The position numbers and the translations under genes are program-made. The notes beneath the pieces are model-generated. The model did not search any database, was not told the DNA's origin, and saw only the letters and a program-made list of their open reading frames with translations. This document shows, piece after piece, positions 1-8,179 of a stretch of DNA of 64,000 bases (positions are counted from its first letter, which is position 1; each line of letters opens with the position of its first letter). Source of the stretch: Haladaptatus sp. DYF46. Its GTDB lineage: Archaea > Halobacteriota > Halobacteria > Halobacteriales > Haladaptataceae. The stretch is taken from the NCBI RefSeq assembly GCF_021083305.1, contig NZ_JAJFAY010000005.1:186001-250000 (forward strand). The letters run 5' to 3'.

Positions 1-1
1 G

Positions 2-136
2 AGATGGGCTGGTGTCCCCCTGTTCCATGTCAGAGGAACTGAGATGAGCCCCCTGAAAGCGGAAGCCAACAGGGAGTCGAGAGAACGTACCTTCAACATG
101 GGTGAACATGTGCGGGAACGTCCTCCCGCATATTGA
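2..136 (+). CDS. C-terminal end of an unidentified, possibly transposon-derived protein (partial)
   Basis: An open frame enters from the left edge and gives 44 residues ending at a TGA at 134-136. It reads WAGVPLFHVRG, then TEMSPLKAEANRESRERTF, and ends ERPPAY. The basic, Arg-rich tail resembles my recollection of C-termini of haloarchaeal IS1341/TnpB-type transposases, but too little is present for a firm call. No inverted repeat or other mobile-element end is visible between it and the next gene, which converges on it from the minus strand. Confidence 0.3.
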   Translation, partial: RWAGVPLFHVRGTEMSPLKAEANRESRERTFNMGEHVRERPPAY

Positions 137-200
137 TAGCATGACATTGCTTGTTGGTCACATCATCTCATAGTTTGGTCGATAGAGATAAACAGAGATA

Positions 201-1487
201 TCATCCTCGATATTCGAGGAGGGCCGAAAGTCCGTAGATCGATAGATCAACCACTATTGCCAGGGTCACAAGTCCGCTCGCAACAAGGGTTAGTAACTCA
301 GGAAGCTTCACCCACGTAGGGAAGACGTAGGAGGCCCACCCCTCGATACTACGAATTGTTCCGACAACATCACCGGCGTTCGATGTTCGATCTTCGAGTT
401 GCCACCCGGGAACAGTTTTTCCGGATTCTTCTGGAACGCTCAACCGGTCGGCAGAGTAAGGCAAATCGACGCCTTTGTACTCCCAGACGATGTCTCCCTG
501 CTCGTTGATTTCGAAGACACGGTTATGAAGCGAATCTGTAATGAGCGTATTCCCGTTCGGAAGCCGATCAGCGTCACGTGGCCATAAGAGAATATCGTTC
601 CCGCCATATTCCCAGACACGCTGCCCACTGGCAGTATCATACTCGACGATTCGGTCGTTTTCACTATCGGCAACGAGTATCGTCCCCCACTCTTCGAGAC
701 GCTGCGGACTGTGTTGCTCGTAGAGGAAGCTGTGGTTCCCTGGTTCGCCGATTACATCAACAATCTTGTTTGTGTTCGGATTCACTTCGATAACGGCGTC
801 GAAATTCCGCACCGAAATCTGGAAATTCCCGTTCTCCAGACGGTCAATATCGTTCATATGCGTCCAGTCTTTTTCACCTCCTGGATTCGGATCACCACCA
901 TGCTTCGCATAAAATGGCGTTCCCTGCTCGAGATGATTTTCAGCGTGCCACTCCCACGTGATATTGCCCTGCTGGTTGACAGTGAATGCTCGATCATTCC
1001 CCATGTCGATTATCGCCGTCTCACCGTTTGCTAACCGATCAACGTCATGGACTTCGTGATGTGTAATGTACTCGTCGTACCAGGTGTACTTCCAGACCAC
1101 GTTTTTCGTCTCATAGTCCAACTCAAGCACACGACTCTTGATACACTGGTCGGAATTGACCTGGAGCTGCTCAGCTGGACATGCTTTCGGCTCGAGTTTC
1201 GTCGTGACTGCGACGAGGATGTTCCCATTTTTCAGTCGTTCAGCATCGAAGACCCGTGAGTTCGGCGGGTCGAACTCCCATGCAACATCGCCTTTTGGGG
1301 TCACTTCGATAAGCCGCCCATCGTACTGGTAATCTTGCACGCTGATGAGCGTATTTCCAGGGTACGCTCCTGACGCGGTCTGTCGGGTTCGCGCCGATGT
1401 GTCAGCTGTATACGCCTGGACGCCTAACGAACAGACGAGGAGAAAGAGGATTCCTGCAAGCGAAAGAAGCCGAGTACGTCGATTCAT
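201..1487 (-). CDS. arylsulfotransferase-like beta-propeller membrane protein
   Basis: A 428-residue protein with an N-terminal hydrophobic segment (about residues 7-25), a large extracellular domain, and a C-terminal hydrophobic stretch after WVKLPELLTLV. The body has repeated blade motifs such as NGNILVA, NGNFQISV, NGNTLITDS and WEYKG, typical of the arylsulfotransferase (ASST) / PQQ-like propeller family. Such proteins sit outside the membrane; many archaeal members have no proven sulfotransferase activity, so the enzyme activity is not assured. I chose the ATG at 1487 because it places the signal/anchor (MNRRTRLLSLAGILF) at the start; the open frame continues upstream to 1598. The neighbour upstream is a broken chrA gene. 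Confidence 0.75.
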   Translation of the reverse strand: MNRRTRLLSLAGILFLLVCSLGVQAYTADTSARTRQTASGAYPGNTLISVQDYQYDGRLIEVTPKGDVAWEFDPPNSRVFDAERLKNGNILVAVTTKLEPKACPAEQLQVNSDQCIKSRVLELDYETKNVVWKYTWYDEYITHHEVHDVDRLANGETAIIDMGNDRAFTVNQQGNITWEWHAENHLEQGTPFYAKHGGDPNPGGEKDWTHMNDIDRLENGNFQISVRNFDAVIEVNPNTNKIVDVIGEPGNHSFLYEQHSPQRLEEWGTILVADSENDRIVEYDTASGQRVWEYGGNDILLWPRDADRLPNGNTLITDSLHNRVFEINEQGDIVWEYKGVDLPYSADRLSVPEESGKTVPGWQLEDRTSNAGDVVGTIRSIEGWASYVFPTWVKLPELLTLVASGLVTLAIVVDLSIYGLSALLEYRG

Positions 1488-1598
1488 GTCCAATACCAGT
1501 TGCACGTGAGTAGTAACACTAATGGTTCCGACTGAGGCACGCTGCAGTGAGTTGCTGCGATCGGTATGGATGGTTTTCGTATGGTCATTTGAAATCAA

Positions 1599-2925
1599 CT
1601 ACATAATGAGATAGCCAACAAGGATTCCGAATCCCCCACCACCGAGGATGAGATACACTGCACTGACGCCACGAACAAAGAGGAGGAAAGTGACGACAGC
1701 AAGGGCCGTAGTAACGATATCGACGATGCCCTCCTGCGCGAGTGTCACAGTTGCTCCGAGAATTGCACCGACAACAGCCGCGTTGACACCAATCAGCGCT
1801 GTTTGAATGATTTGGTTCTCGCGAACCCGTGCGAAGTACGGGAAGAATCCGATGATAAAGACAAACGATGGCCCGAACGCCCCAACAGTGGCAACGAACG
1901 CGCCGAGAATGGCAATTGGAACACTTCCGTAGGTATCGAGCATCAATTCGTATCCGATAAACGCTGTCGTCATTACGACGGGCCAGGAGAGAGCTGCCCG
2001 ATCGCAACCCATCAACGAATACCTTCCCACTCATCCACCCGAACTCGCCGACAACATACTTCTCGATGAAGGGAATAAGCACCAGTCCACCCCCGTAGAT
2101 GAACGACCCGGTGTATACCATGAACAGGAAGAGTTTGATCCACGGATTTGCCCAGAGCGCCAGGAGAAGACCAGCAACCGGACTGCGTTTCAAAAGCCCG
2201 ATCACTGACTGGCTAAGAACTGCCGAGATGCGATCCCATAAGAGATAGAAGAGACCGGCAATGGCACCGAGAGCACCAGCTATTGAGACAGTTCGTCGAT
2301 TCGAACGGATCCAGTCAGGTCGATAGACGCCCACTGCGATAACACCTGCAATGATGAATTCGAGCACTGGATTCGGATTGAGCACAACCGTCGCACTAAG
2401 TGCGCCAGCGAGTATGGCAAGGAGTTTGTAGTCAATGACCCAGCTGTCACGCCCAATAGGAAATGAGATCGTCATCAGCTTGCTTTAGAGCACTACGTGC
2501 CATTGAATACGATGCACCAACAATGAGACCAATCACAACCGGATTAATCCCGTAGAAGAATGCTTCGAGCGACGGAAGTGTCTGATACGCGAAGTAGAGA
2601 TACGAGAAGCCAACAACGATGATGAACGTCGGCAGCATAAAGCAGAATCCTGCGACGAGTGCCCCCGTCATCCCAGCATACACCCAGCCCATGAAAATCC
2701 CTAATTGCGTGGATGCAGGACCGGGGAACATATTGCAAATCGCCAATCCCTCTATGAAAATTCCTTCATCCGTCCACGCCTTACTTTCGTCACCAACGAG
2801 TTCGTCTTCCATCATTGCAATGTGGACGAGTGGTCCACCGAAGCCGACAATACCAATTTTGAGAAAGAACAGGGAGATTTCAAGTAGTTTCTCCGGTGTC
2901 GCGTGTCCGCGGTATCGGTATGTGG
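1599..2925 (-). pseudogene. chrA: chromate transporter ChrA (CHR family), broken
   Basis: Three reading-frame pieces together resemble one two-domain CHR-family chromate efflux permease of about 435 residues. The first piece (from about 2905) has GFGGPLVHIAMMEDELV and NMFPGPASTQLGIFMG, the usual first-half motifs. The frame then changes near 2450-2475. The second half has GGGLVLIPFIEKYVV, and near 2020 the motif VFVDG / VAIGQLSPG / PVVMTTAFIGY is split over three frames, consistent with two one-base losses about 26 bases apart. The 5' end, including the start codon, is missing where the IS element begins at 2926. The gene is very unlikely to make a working transporter. Sequencing indels could explain the frameshifts but not the missing start. 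Confidence 0.85.
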
Positions 2926-2937
2926 GGCACTGTCTAG
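2926..2937 (+). repeat. left terminal inverted repeat of IS6 element
   Basis: GGCACTGTCTAG, a perfect reverse complement of 3664-3675. Confidence 0.88.
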
Positions 2938-3196
2938 TTAAGCTCCTCCTCGACAGGCGTTCGATTGTCAAGCGATTGATGCGGTCGCTGATGGTTATAG
3001 TAATGCACAAACTGATCAAGCCACCGCTGGACGCTTGGCCGACTGCCCACCCACGACGTATGGAAGCGGTCGATCCGTTGTTTGAGCGTGTGAAACCACT
3101 TTTCGATCAGGTTTCGCTCTGTATAGTCGAGCCGACCGCTTAACCCAATCCGAAAGAGGGCAGTCCGATAGCCGTAGCCATCAACGAGAAACACGG

Positions 3197-3252
3197 CGTT
3201 GACGAGACGCTTCACGTCTCGTCTGCCAACCAGAAATCAAAGATTTCTGGTG
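3197..3252 (-). repeat. double-hairpin module, copy 3
   Basis: Read on the minus strand: a 9-bp stem CCAGAAATC/GATTTCTGG with a 3-base loop (3230-3250), linker TTGGCA, then a 9-bp stem GACGAGACG/CGTCTCGTC (3201-3223), then AACG. It interrupts the transposase between SDVT and FLVDG as an insert of 57 bases (19 codons, one of them a stop). Confidence 0.85.
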
Positions 3253-3443
3253 ACGTCCGAGAAATCGTGTTTCTCGGCCAATGCAGACAGAAACACAGCC
3301 GCTTGATCGGTCCCATGCCGATCAAATACTTCGATACCGAGCAGCAACTTTGTTTCGGTGTCTATTGCAGCGTACACCCAAGACCACTCGCCGTTAATTT
3401 TGACAGCGGTTTCGTCCACCGCGACCCGCGTCGGCGATGCCGT

Positions 3444-3501
3444 CACCAGAACGCGTTGCGTTCTGGTTGGCGAACGAGACGCTCCGCGTCTCGTTAACGT
3501 C
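3444..3501 (+). repeat. double-hairpin module, copy 1
   Basis: A 9-bp stem CCAGAACGC/GCGTTCTGG with loop GTT (3446-3466), linker TTGGCG, then a 10-bp stem beginning AACGAGACGC with loop TCC (3473-3495), then AACGTC. The module abuts copy 2 head to tail and runs antisense to the transposase relic. Confidence 0.88.
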
Positions 3502-3556
3502 CCCGGAAATCGGAGATTTCTGGTGTGCGAACGAGGGCTTCGCTCTCGTCAACGTC
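3502..3556 (+). repeat. double-hairpin module, copy 2
   Basis: Stem CCGGAAATC/GATTTCTGG with loop GGA and one G:T pair (3503-3523), linker TGTGCG, then stem ACGAGGGC/GCTCTCGT with loop TTC (3531-3549), then CAACGTC. The stem sequences differ from copy 1 but pairing is kept by matched or wobble changes on both sides. Confidence 0.85.
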
Positions 3557-3663
3557 GCCGTCCGCTCACGCTCCCAACATTCAAGCGTAGCCGTGTCTAA
3601 ACTCTCTTTGAGCTGGTTTGAGAGTAGCATCAATCACTAACTCTTCGACCTGCTCGTCCTTAT

Positions 3664-3675
3664 CTAGACAGTGCC
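3664..3675 (-). repeat. right terminal inverted repeat of IS6 element
   Basis: CTAGACAGTGCC, a perfect reverse complement of 2926-2937. Confidence 0.88.
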
Positions 3676-3827
3676 AGTTCTTCAATCAGGTGCTTTTACT
3701 GGCAATATTGGTGTGCCGGGCGATTGTGAATCTATTCTGTCAATAGGGGTATTCGGAAACAGAGTGGAGAGTAACGTTGTCCCGACGGCGAGCATAGAAT
3801 TTTGTGACCTCCCACCGTTGCGGACAC

Positions 3828-4730
3828 ATGGAAACTCGACCACTCGGCGACATCGGTCACGACAGCTCGATTCTGACGTTCGGCGCCATCGCACTGAATT
3901 TCCTCGAACAAGACGACGCGAATCGGATGGTGGAGGACGTTCTCGATGCGGGTGTCAATCACTTCGACGTCGCTCCTACCTACGGTGACGCCGAAGTGAA
4001 ACTGGCCCCAAAGCTGAACGAACACCGCGACGAAATCTTCCTCGGATGTAAGACCCAAGAGCGCACCTACTACGGCGCTTGGGGCGAACTCCATAAGTCA
4101 TTGGAGCGCCTCGATACGGACTACATCGATCTGTATCAGTTCCACGCAGTGACCCGCTATGATGAACTGGACACTATCACGGGCGACTATCAGCCAGAGA
4201 TGTCTCAAGGCGATCACGATCCGGGCGCGCTGGAGGCGTTCAGGGAAGCGAAAGAAGAGGGAATTATCGGCCATATCGGTCTGACAAGCCATGGTGATCC
4301 GAGCATCATTCGCACCAGTATCAAGCGCATCCCCGAACTAGAATCGGTGATGTTTCCGTTCAATTACACACTCGACTCGAAGGAGGGTCCCGAATACGAC
4401 TACCGATCGGTACTCGAGTTCGCCCAAGAGCGCGGCCTCGGTACCCTGTGTATCAAAGGCTTCGCGAAACGGTCGTGGCCCGAGGACCTCTCCGAGGACG
4501 AGCGCCCCTATGAGACCTGGTATGAACCGTACGACACGGAAGAGGAACTCGTCGACTGCTTCCGCTACGCGCTCTCGCAGGGCATGACCACCATCCCGAG
4601 CGCCGGTGATCCGAACCTAGTGCCGGACATTCTCGACGCGGCGGACGAATACGAACCCCTCGACGAGGCTGAACAAGAGCGACTGCGTGAAGCCGGACGC
4701 GATCACGATTCACCGGTTCCGGCCCCCTAA
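3828..4730 (+). CDS. aldo/keto reductase
   Basis: A 300-residue NAD(P)H-dependent aldo/keto reductase of the TIM-barrel superfamily. The catalytic tetrad is visible: Asp47 and Tyr52 in FDVAPTYGDAE, Lys75 in FLGCKTQER and His106 in YQFHAV. The C-terminal part GMTTIPSAGDP corresponds to the cofactor-phosphate loop. Members reduce aldehydes and ketones; the substrate is unknown. I chose the ATG at 3828 (METRPLGDIGHDSS) rather than 3804, because family members begin just before the first beta strand. The gene stands alone between an IS element and a convergent lipoprotein gene. Confidence 0.88.
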   Translation: METRPLGDIGHDSSILTFGAIALNFLEQDDANRMVEDVLDAGVNHFDVAPTYGDAEVKLAPKLNEHRDEIFLGCKTQERTYYGAWGELHKSLERLDTDYIDLYQFHAVTRYDELDTITGDYQPEMSQGDHDPGALEAFREAKEEGIIGHIGLTSHGDPSIIRTSIKRIPELESVMFPFNYTLDSKEGPEYDYRSVLEFAQERGLGTLCIKGFAKRSWPEDLSEDERPYETWYEPYDTEEELVDCFRYALSQGMTTIPSAGDPNLVPDILDAADEYEPLDEAEQERLREAGRDHDSPVPAP

Positions 4731-4893
4731 ACGACACCGAATCCGGAAATGCGAAAACGGTATTCCTCGGCAGCCGATTTTTCACGAACTCCCCGGACGG
4801 TAGTAGCTCGCAATCGGTTCGATCACCTTTTCGGCGAGTGCGAATATCGCCGAGCACTTCGGCCGACCGATCGGGCGGTCTTCGAGGTAGCCC

Positions 4894-5949
4894 TCAGAAG
4901 GGATTGCGACGGGACTTGTGGGAGGTAGTGATACTGTCCCCCGGACCGCGTGGTGACAGATGATCGAATTCCCCGGTCGGAATAGTGCCGCCGGCCCAGG
5001 CCATCCGGCCTTTGGTTTTGACATCGAGCCCTTCGTACGCGCCGAATCGATCGGATTCCGCTTCGATGTACTCCGTCAGTTCGCCGCTCTCGGCCGTTTC
5101 AGTGTCGGGATAGGTGTTCGCCCATGTGAGGTGGGTTGTCTCGGCCCCGAATCGCCACGATTTGAGCTCTCCCGTGATGACGTCCTTCCGGAAGCCCCGC
5201 GACGTTGACCCGTCCATCGCCTCCGGATAGCACCAGAGCGCGTGGGGGGCGTCGACGACCCCGAGCATCGCCGCAACATACCCGTTGCTGTCAGCGTACT
5301 GGTTCGTCTTCGCGGCCCGCGTATCGATGATAGCTTTCGTGTACTCGACTGCGTCGCCATCGACCATCGGGGACACCACCATCAGCGCGTCCTTCGAAAC
5401 GGCATAAACGTACTCCGTCCCGTAGAGGTCGAACCCCTTGTAGCGTTCCGGCTCCGGCCGGGTGGTTCGCGTCGCTGTTGTGGAACTCCGCGCCGACGTC
5501 GTTACGGATGACTGCCTGTCGGTAGTGATTTTCTCTCCTATCGCCTCCGGATCGAACGATCCGAGAGCCAACTGCATGACGAAGTCTATCGCTACTGTGG
5601 CATCGACAGCGGTTTCATCGACGTATTCACCGGGAACGGGGCGCAACATCTGGGCCCTGAGTCGGGCGTAGGAATTATCGTGGATGGAATCTTTCCGGGC
5701 ACGGATGCTTGCGATGTCGAAATACCGGATCCCGTAGCCGTCTCGCAGCGGGGTCGTCGTTGGATCCGGGAACCACCGTGTGAAATCCCTCGCATCGGTC
5801 CCGCCCGACTGGTTCGACGTGGTTGATTCAGTTGGACTACTGTTGCCGCCGGCCGATGAGTCAGTGAGACATCCGGCAGCCGACGCGAGCATCCCGCTAC
5901 TGAGCGTGAGACCTGTCGACTTGAGAAACGTTCGTCGTGAAGGAGACAT
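4894..5949 (-). CDS. Tat-exported lipoprotein of unknown function
   Basis: 351 residues. The N-terminus MSPSRRTFLKSTGLTLSSG has a twin-arginine motif (SRRTFLK), followed by a hydrophobic stretch and a lipobox with Cys about residue 26 (SAAGC). A Ser/Thr/Gly-rich linker follows, as usual for haloarchaeal surface lipoproteins. The mature domain is globular, with FTRWFPDPTTTPLRDGYGIRY early and a short TTSARSSTTATRTTRPEPER low-complexity insert in the middle. I do not recognise the family. The ATG at 5949 places the Tat motif at the usual distance; the longer open frame to 6045 would bury it. Confidence 0.75.
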   Translation of the reverse strand: MSPSRRTFLKSTGLTLSSGMLASAAGCLTDSSAGGNSSPTESTTSNQSGGTDARDFTRWFPDPTTTPLRDGYGIRYFDIASIRARKDSIHDNSYARLRAQMLRPVPGEYVDETAVDATVAIDFVMQLALGSFDPEAIGEKITTDRQSSVTTSARSSTTATRTTRPEPERYKGFDLYGTEYVYAVSKDALMVVSPMVDGDAVEYTKAIIDTRAAKTNQYADSNGYVAAMLGVVDAPHALWCYPEAMDGSTSRGFRKDVITGELKSWRFGAETTHLTWANTYPDTETAESGELTEYIEAESDRFGAYEGLDVKTKGRMAWAGGTIPTGEFDHLSPRGPGDSITTSHKSRRNPF

Positions 5950-6114
5950 TGGATCATATTTATTATAATAGTACCATAAGTTTTTCCCCAAACAAATTTC
6001 AATAAACATGCGGGAAGATTGGGTGAAAATCTCCACCGCGCTCACCTCAAGCGAACTGTATCACACTCGAAGGGACAAAAATTCTCGGTCTATGCTGTGT
6101 CGAACGCTCACATC

Positions 6115-6660
6115 ATGCTACTTTTCAGCAGATCTATCCGACATCCGACAGTGTATTCGACCCGCCGTCGTTCACGAGAGCGAAGCGTTCGTGTGCCAAC
6201 CGGAACGCAACGCGTTCCGGTGGCGGCGCGGCCGACGCGGACTGCGGTGGACGAAACCTCTGTCAAACTCGCTGGCAATTGTCTTGTTCCCACTTTACAA
6301 TGCCAATCGAAACAAAACTGCCGCTCGGCGTGGCCGTGTTCGAGAAATGACACTTGTTCGACAGCTTCGGTTCACACTGAACTAGCGGGAAACACGACCG
6401 TTCTGACGAGAGTCTTCTCGTCGATAGCCGCGGTTATCGGATCAAATTCGTTCGTATCCGATTGAGCTGTCGCTTCGAGTACACCGATCGAAACCCGATC
6501 GAAAACGGTGACAAACCCTCTAATTGTGGATCGACCGCTTCCACGTCTCATGGGTGGGAGTCGGCCAAGCGCCCATCGACTCTTGGATAGTCTGTACATT
6601 ACTACGACCGTCAGCGGCCGTATCAATCTCCTATCGACCGAACGCCTGTCGAGGAAACAA
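6115..6660 (+). pseudogene. IS6-family transposase relic, multiply frameshifted
   Basis: Matches to the transposase at 2934-3633 are found in changing frames: ATGCTACTTTTCAGC at 6115 matches its start; RTAVDETSVKLAG (about 6236-6275) is the first catalytic region; PIETKLPLGVAVF (about 6303-6340) follows in another frame; IDRFHVSWVG (about 6530) and VHYYDRQRPYQSP (about 6594-6635) with DRTPVEE mark the C-terminus. The second catalytic Asp region is not recognisable. No terminal inverted repeats are visible. One double-hairpin module lies at the same place as in the other relic, just before the VDET motif. Confidence 0.8.
6169..6222 (-). repeat. double-hairpin module, copy 4
   Basis: Read on the minus strand: a perfect 9-bp stem CCGGAACGC/GCGTTCCGG (6200-6220), linker TTGGCA, then a second stem between 6173 and 6193 (outer CACGA/TCGTG, one wobble and one mismatch inside), then AACG. 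Its junction with the downstream VDET coding region matches that of copy 1. Confidence 0.85.
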
Positions 6661-6783
6661 GGACGGAGAAGTGATTTACAGACGCGTCTGCAATTGTTTT
6701 CTTGCTGACTGCTTCGCTTCGTAAAATCAGATCCGGACGGCTAATCTCGATACCGTGTTCGATAAATGACGATTCGGTGACGC

Positions 6784-7365
6784 TCAGACGAACTTCACGC
6801 CAGCGTGGTCGATGTCGTCGTTGTACCGCGCCAAGTTGATGAGCAGTGGCGTGAGTGACTCGACTTCGGTTGCGTTCGCTAGCGGGCCAGCGTCGAGTGC
6901 AGTGATACCCTCCAGTCGCTCGACCATGTCCCCGACCGTCCGCTTCGCGTCGGCCGAGTCGCCGAACACGAGCGTGTCCATCTCGAACGTCACGTCGAGG
7001 TCGGCCAGACGTTCCGCCGAGAGGTTCGTACACGCCCCGACGACGGGCACGTCGTCCGGGGCCGTCTCGGCGACGAGTTCGGCGACGCTTCCCGTCGGCG
7101 GCGGCCGATAGTGGAGTCCGTCCGCGTCTCCCTGCATCCCGACGGCGGGACTGACGAGAACAGTCTCGGCGTCGAGTTCCTCGGCGATCGATTCTATCGT
7201 CCCTTTGATGTAAAACGGCGGAATAGCCAGCACGACGACGTCGCTTCGACTCGCAGCCTCGCGGTTGTCGAAGCCCGCTATCGAACAGGTCGCTCCACGA
7301 CCGTCGAGTTCCCGGTTGAGAGCATACTCCGGTTAGTAGCTCATACCAACCACAAACGATCCCTG
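6784..7365 (-). pseudogene. NADPH-dependent F420 reductase relic
   Basis: The C-terminal two thirds is open and clearly F420-reductase-like: DVVVLAIPPFYIKGTIESI, LVSPAVGMQGDADGLHYRP, VPVVGACTNLSAERLADLD, and a C-terminal TPLLINLARYN. The enzyme family moves hydride between NADPH and coenzyme F420. Upstream of the first possible start (a GTG at 7233) homology continues as EYALNRELDGRG and ATCSIAGFDNREAASRSD and then VVGMSY, but with an in-frame TAA between VGMSY and PEYAL (about 7334-7336). The N-terminal GxGxxG nucleotide-binding motif is not found. This is an N-terminally decayed gene. Confidence 0.8.
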
Positions 7366-7444
7366 AAAGCAGGTCTACACGCTATCCAAGCCGCGGAAAA
7401 AGCCATGAGAGAACCGTGTTTCCGGAACGAACCACTACCCGTGT

Positions 7445-8179
7445 TCACTCATCGTCCGTCGAGAGATCGCGAAGGTGGTCTACGACCGTTTCCTCATTTA
7501 TCATCCCGTACCGGTTCGACTCAGTGTCGATGGTTGCGACACTGACGTCCGTTGCCGACAGCTCATCGTCTTTCACGCTTTTAAATGCCTGAAGAACGAC
7601 GCGAATGCCGCTATCGATCGAGATATCGGCCTTATACTGTTCTTCGAGAGATGCTTTCAGGTCCTCACTCCTCGCACCGATTGCAGTTGCCCGCCATTCG
7701 GACGCCGTTCCTGCCGGGGATACTTCGAAGAGTTTCGGTTCGCCCTCGTCGATGCCACCGATGAGAAGCCCGACACCAAATGGTCGTGTGCCACCTTTCT
7801 GCGTATGTTCTTGAATATCATCACAGACCGCGGTGGTGAGCGTATCGACGCTAATCGGTTGATCATAGCGCCACTGCTCGACTTGTGCATGCTGACGTGC
7901 CTTGTCGACTAGTTGGCGAGCGTCAGCGGCATGGCCCGCGGATGCGATCCCGATATGCTCGTCCGTCTTATGGAGCTTTTCGACCGACGACGATTCCATC
8001 AACGGTGATCGGGTATTGATTTCGGCTGCGAGCACCACCCCGTCAGTCGTCCGAATTCCGACACAGGCACTGCCCCGTTTGACCGCTTCGCGAGCGTATT
8101 CGACTTGGTAGAGTCGCCCGTCCGGTGAGAAAATCGAGGTGCCTCGATCGTATGCCTGCTGTTGATTTTGTCCTTGCAT
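7445..8179 (-). CDS. psmA: proteasome alpha subunit paralogue
   Basis: 244 residues. The start MQGQNQQQAYDRGTSIFSP is the canonical haloarchaeal alpha-subunit N-terminus, followed by DGRLYQVEYAREAVKRGSA (the alpha N-terminal signature that gates the 20S core). Later motifs are SPLMESSSVEKLHK, IGIASAGHAADARQLVDKA, GTRPFGVGLLIGG and SEWRATAIGARS. The Lys of the SVEK motif, used by activator tails, is kept. No beta subunit, PAN ATPase or other proteasome gene is nearby. Haloarchaea commonly carry more than one alpha subunit; divergence such as SACVGIRTTD and AAEINTR suggests the secondary copy. The ATG at 8179 is preferred; another lies at 8215. Confidence 0.85.
   Translation of the reverse strand: MQGQNQQQAYDRGTSIFSPDGRLYQVEYAREAVKRGSACVGIRTTDGVVLAAEINTRSPLMESSSVEKLHKTDEHIGIASAGHAADARQLVDKARQHAQVEQWRYDQPISVDTLTTAVCDDIQEHTQKGGTRPFGVGLLIGGIDEGEPKLFEVSPAGTASEWRATAIGARSEDLKASLEEQYKADISIDSGIRVVLQAFKSVKDDELSATDVSVATIDTESNRYGMINEETVVDHLRDLSTDDE

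Larger units (their letters stand above)
2934..3633 (-). pseudogene. IS6-family DDE transposase, disrupted
   Basis: Pieces in order from the N-terminus: MMLLSNQLKESLDTATLECW (from 3633); an interruption by two hairpin modules at 3444-3556 where the helix-turn-helix region would normally lie; RVAVDETAVKINGEWSWVYA with the first catalytic Asp (about 3426-3370) through AEKHDFSDVT; a 57-base insert at about 3194-3250 with an in-frame stop; then FLVDGYGYRTALFRIGLSG with the second Asp, LDYTERNLIEKWFHTLKQR with the catalytic Glu, and VHYYNHQRPHQSL to the stop. The DDE residues survive, but the helix-turn-helix is gone and a stop splits the catalytic domain. The protein is predicted inactive. Confidence 0.85.
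2926..3675. mobile_element. IS6-family insertion element (degenerate)
   Basis: About 750 bp bounded by perfect 12-bp inverted ends GGCACTGTCTAG (2926-2937) and CTAGACAGTGCC (3664-3675). Such ends are characteristic of haloarchaeal IS6-family elements as I know them. It carries one degenerate transposase on the minus strand and three hairpin-rich modules that do not belong to a normal IS6 element. The eight bases outside each end (GTATGTGG and AGTTCTTC) do not match, so no target duplication is visible. This fits a deletion, recombination or old insertion. The left end lies exactly where the chrA coding sequence loses its 5' end. Confidence 0.88.

Noticed and set aside
3444..3556. Integron attC site or tRNA-like structure
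   Set aside because: The two short-loop stems do not fit attC core sites or a cloverleaf, and no integrase is present.
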